Below are positions 6,008 through 6,656 of a stretch of 6,656 bases of DNA, piece after piece. This DNA comes from a bacterium (lineage in GTDB: Bacteria > Sumerlaeota > Sumerlaeia > MVZB01): NCBI GenBank assembly GCA_023480605.1, contig JAMCWS010000354.1, forward strand, positions 1 to 6,656, read 5' to 3'. The position numbers and the translations under genes were made by a program. The stretch's first letter is position 1, and the number at the start of each line of letters is the position of its first letter. The notes under the pieces were generated by a model. It saw nothing but the letters and a program-made list of their open reading frames with translations. It ran no database searches and was not told the origin of the DNA.

Positions 6008-6656
6008 TCATTCCTCCTCCATTGTCGATAGTTTCAAACGACCCGCTTCGGTGCGCCAGGTGAACACCCGCCAGGGGCCAAACCGGGCCGCCACCGGCTC
6101 GCAGCCGGCGAAACGCACCTCGCAGGCCACGGGTTCGGCGGTCGCGTTGAGGCCGCGCACGATCCAGGCCGCGCCGTCCTCGGAACGTTTGAGCGCGGTC
6201 ATGACGATCCGCGTGTCGCTCAGTTCGACCACCCCCGGCAGCGTGCTCCGCTCGGTTCCGTTTCGGCGGGTGGAGGGGAAGATGAGCCGCGCATCCAAGG
6301 GCAGGCGCAGCAGTTCGCTGTCGTGGCCGATGCGCCGGGCGGCCTCGTCGGCCGGTCCGCCCGTCACGCGCAGCAGGATGTCGTGCTGGCCCAGGTCGAG
6401 GAACGGCGCCGGGTGGTTCTTACGGTACGGCTCGATCGGCGGATTGTAATTGGCGATCACGCTGCGCACCAGGCTCTGGCGGAACTCGCCGGGCGTCACG
6501 CTGAAGCCATGCAGGGCCTCGTTCAGGATCGCCACCATGTAACCATCCTCGCGGCGCAGCGCCACCCAGCGGTTGCAGGTGTTTTCGTAACCGTCGAGGG
6601 AGCGGTCGATCGCTCCAAAAGCGATTCCGGCCTGGGCCTGACGGATGGGCGAGGGC
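6008..6656 (-). CDS. GH38 alpha-mannosidase, C-terminal part (5' end outside window)
   Basis: The frame is open from the right edge (first full codon at 6655) to TGA at 6010-6008, giving about 215 residues. The GTG at 6565 is internal, because the homologous reading SLDGYENTCNRWVALRREDG crosses it. The sequence W-V-A-L-R-R-E-D-G-YMVAILNEALHGFSVTPG, then RQSLVRSVIANYNPP and the later HDILLRVTGGP, is the C-terminal beta-domain of bacterial alpha-mannosidases, which typically reads 'vailNdgkyGfsv...l.lsLlRsp...'. The final part (RIVMTALKRSEDGAAWIVRGLNATAE) is a beta-sandwich with the usual 'vvRl.N' type strand, ending TWRTEAGRLKLSTMEEE. The enzyme would release terminal alpha-linked mannose from glycans. 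The catalytic Asp nucleophile lies outside the window. It is the first visible gene of the leftward operon, and its end carries the ribosome binding site of the next sulfatase. The remnant at 1783-2274 is from the opposite end of the same family. Confidence 0.8.
   Translation of the reverse strand, partial: PSPIRQAQAGIAFGAIDRSLDGYENTCNRWVALRREDGYMVAILNEALHGFSVTPGEFRQSLVRSVIANYNPPIEPYRKNHPAPFLDLGQHDILLRVTGGPADEAARRIGHDSELLRLPLDARLIFPSTRRNGTERSTLPGVVELSDTRIVMTALKRSEDGAAWIVRGLNATAEPVACEVRFAGCEPVAARFGPWRVFTWRTEAGRLKLSTMEEE
6012..6020 (-). promoter_or_regulatory. Ribosome binding site deciding the second sulfatase start
   Basis: The minus strand reads GGAGGAGGA, which also encodes the last Glu codons of the alpha-mannosidase (MEEE). 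It abuts the ATG at 6011 with no spacer but stands 9 bases from the ATG at 6002, favouring the latter. The nested arrangement implies translational coupling between mannosidase and sulfatase. Confidence 0.6.

Noticed and set aside
1..6656. CRISPR array, tRNA, phage or insertion-sequence ends
   Set aside because: I found no regularly spaced repeats, cloverleaf, transposase or integrase reading in either strand.

Overview
This 6.66-kb window is GC-rich bacterial DNA carrying part of a carbohydrate-catabolism locus. Proteins with twin-arginine leaders (RRxFLK/R type), arylsulfatase-like enzymes, a Tat-exported Gfo/Idh/MocA protein and family-38 alpha-mannosidase sequence are a combination typical of the Planctomycetota-Verrucomicrobiota-Lentisphaerota group, so an organism of that kind is inferred. 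There are no plasmid, phage, transposase, tRNA, rRNA or CRISPR signals.

Layout, left to right. (a) 1-390, plus strand: the 3' end of an aldo/keto reductase gene. (b) 391-532: a short convergent intergenic gap with an 8-bp hairpin. (c) 533-1786, minus: a Tat-exported Gfo/Idh/MocA protein that lacks the usual EKP motif and resembles the GH109-like branch. (d) 1783-2274, minus: a 163-codon frame whose first ~108 residues are the N-terminal domain of a GH38 alpha-mannosidase and whose remainder is unrelated; it keeps its own ribosome binding site and overlaps the next start by ATGA. (e) about 2321-2431, minus: a remnant of the C-terminal end of a mannonate dehydratase (UxuA type). (f) 2493-4145, minus: an intact Tat-exported S1 sulfatase. 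(g) 4235-6002, minus: a second, different Tat-exported S1 sulfatase interrupted by a one-base frameshift in a run of nine C. (h) 6008-6656, minus: the C-terminal ~215 residues of a GH38 alpha-mannosidase that starts outside the window.

Everything from 6656 down to 533 reads leftwards with tight or modest spacing and looks like one operon: alpha-mannosidase, sulfatase, sulfatase, gene remnants, oxidoreductase. The joint job is inferred to be removal of sulfate esters and of alpha-mannose (or a similar sugar) from a sulfated glycan, with the oxidoreductase-like protein acting on a sugar. The most notable points are the gene graveyard at 1783-2431 (two different truncated carbohydrate genes back to back), the homopolymer frameshift at 5086-5094, and the atypical Gfo/Idh protein. 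No clearly new defence or mobile system is visible.
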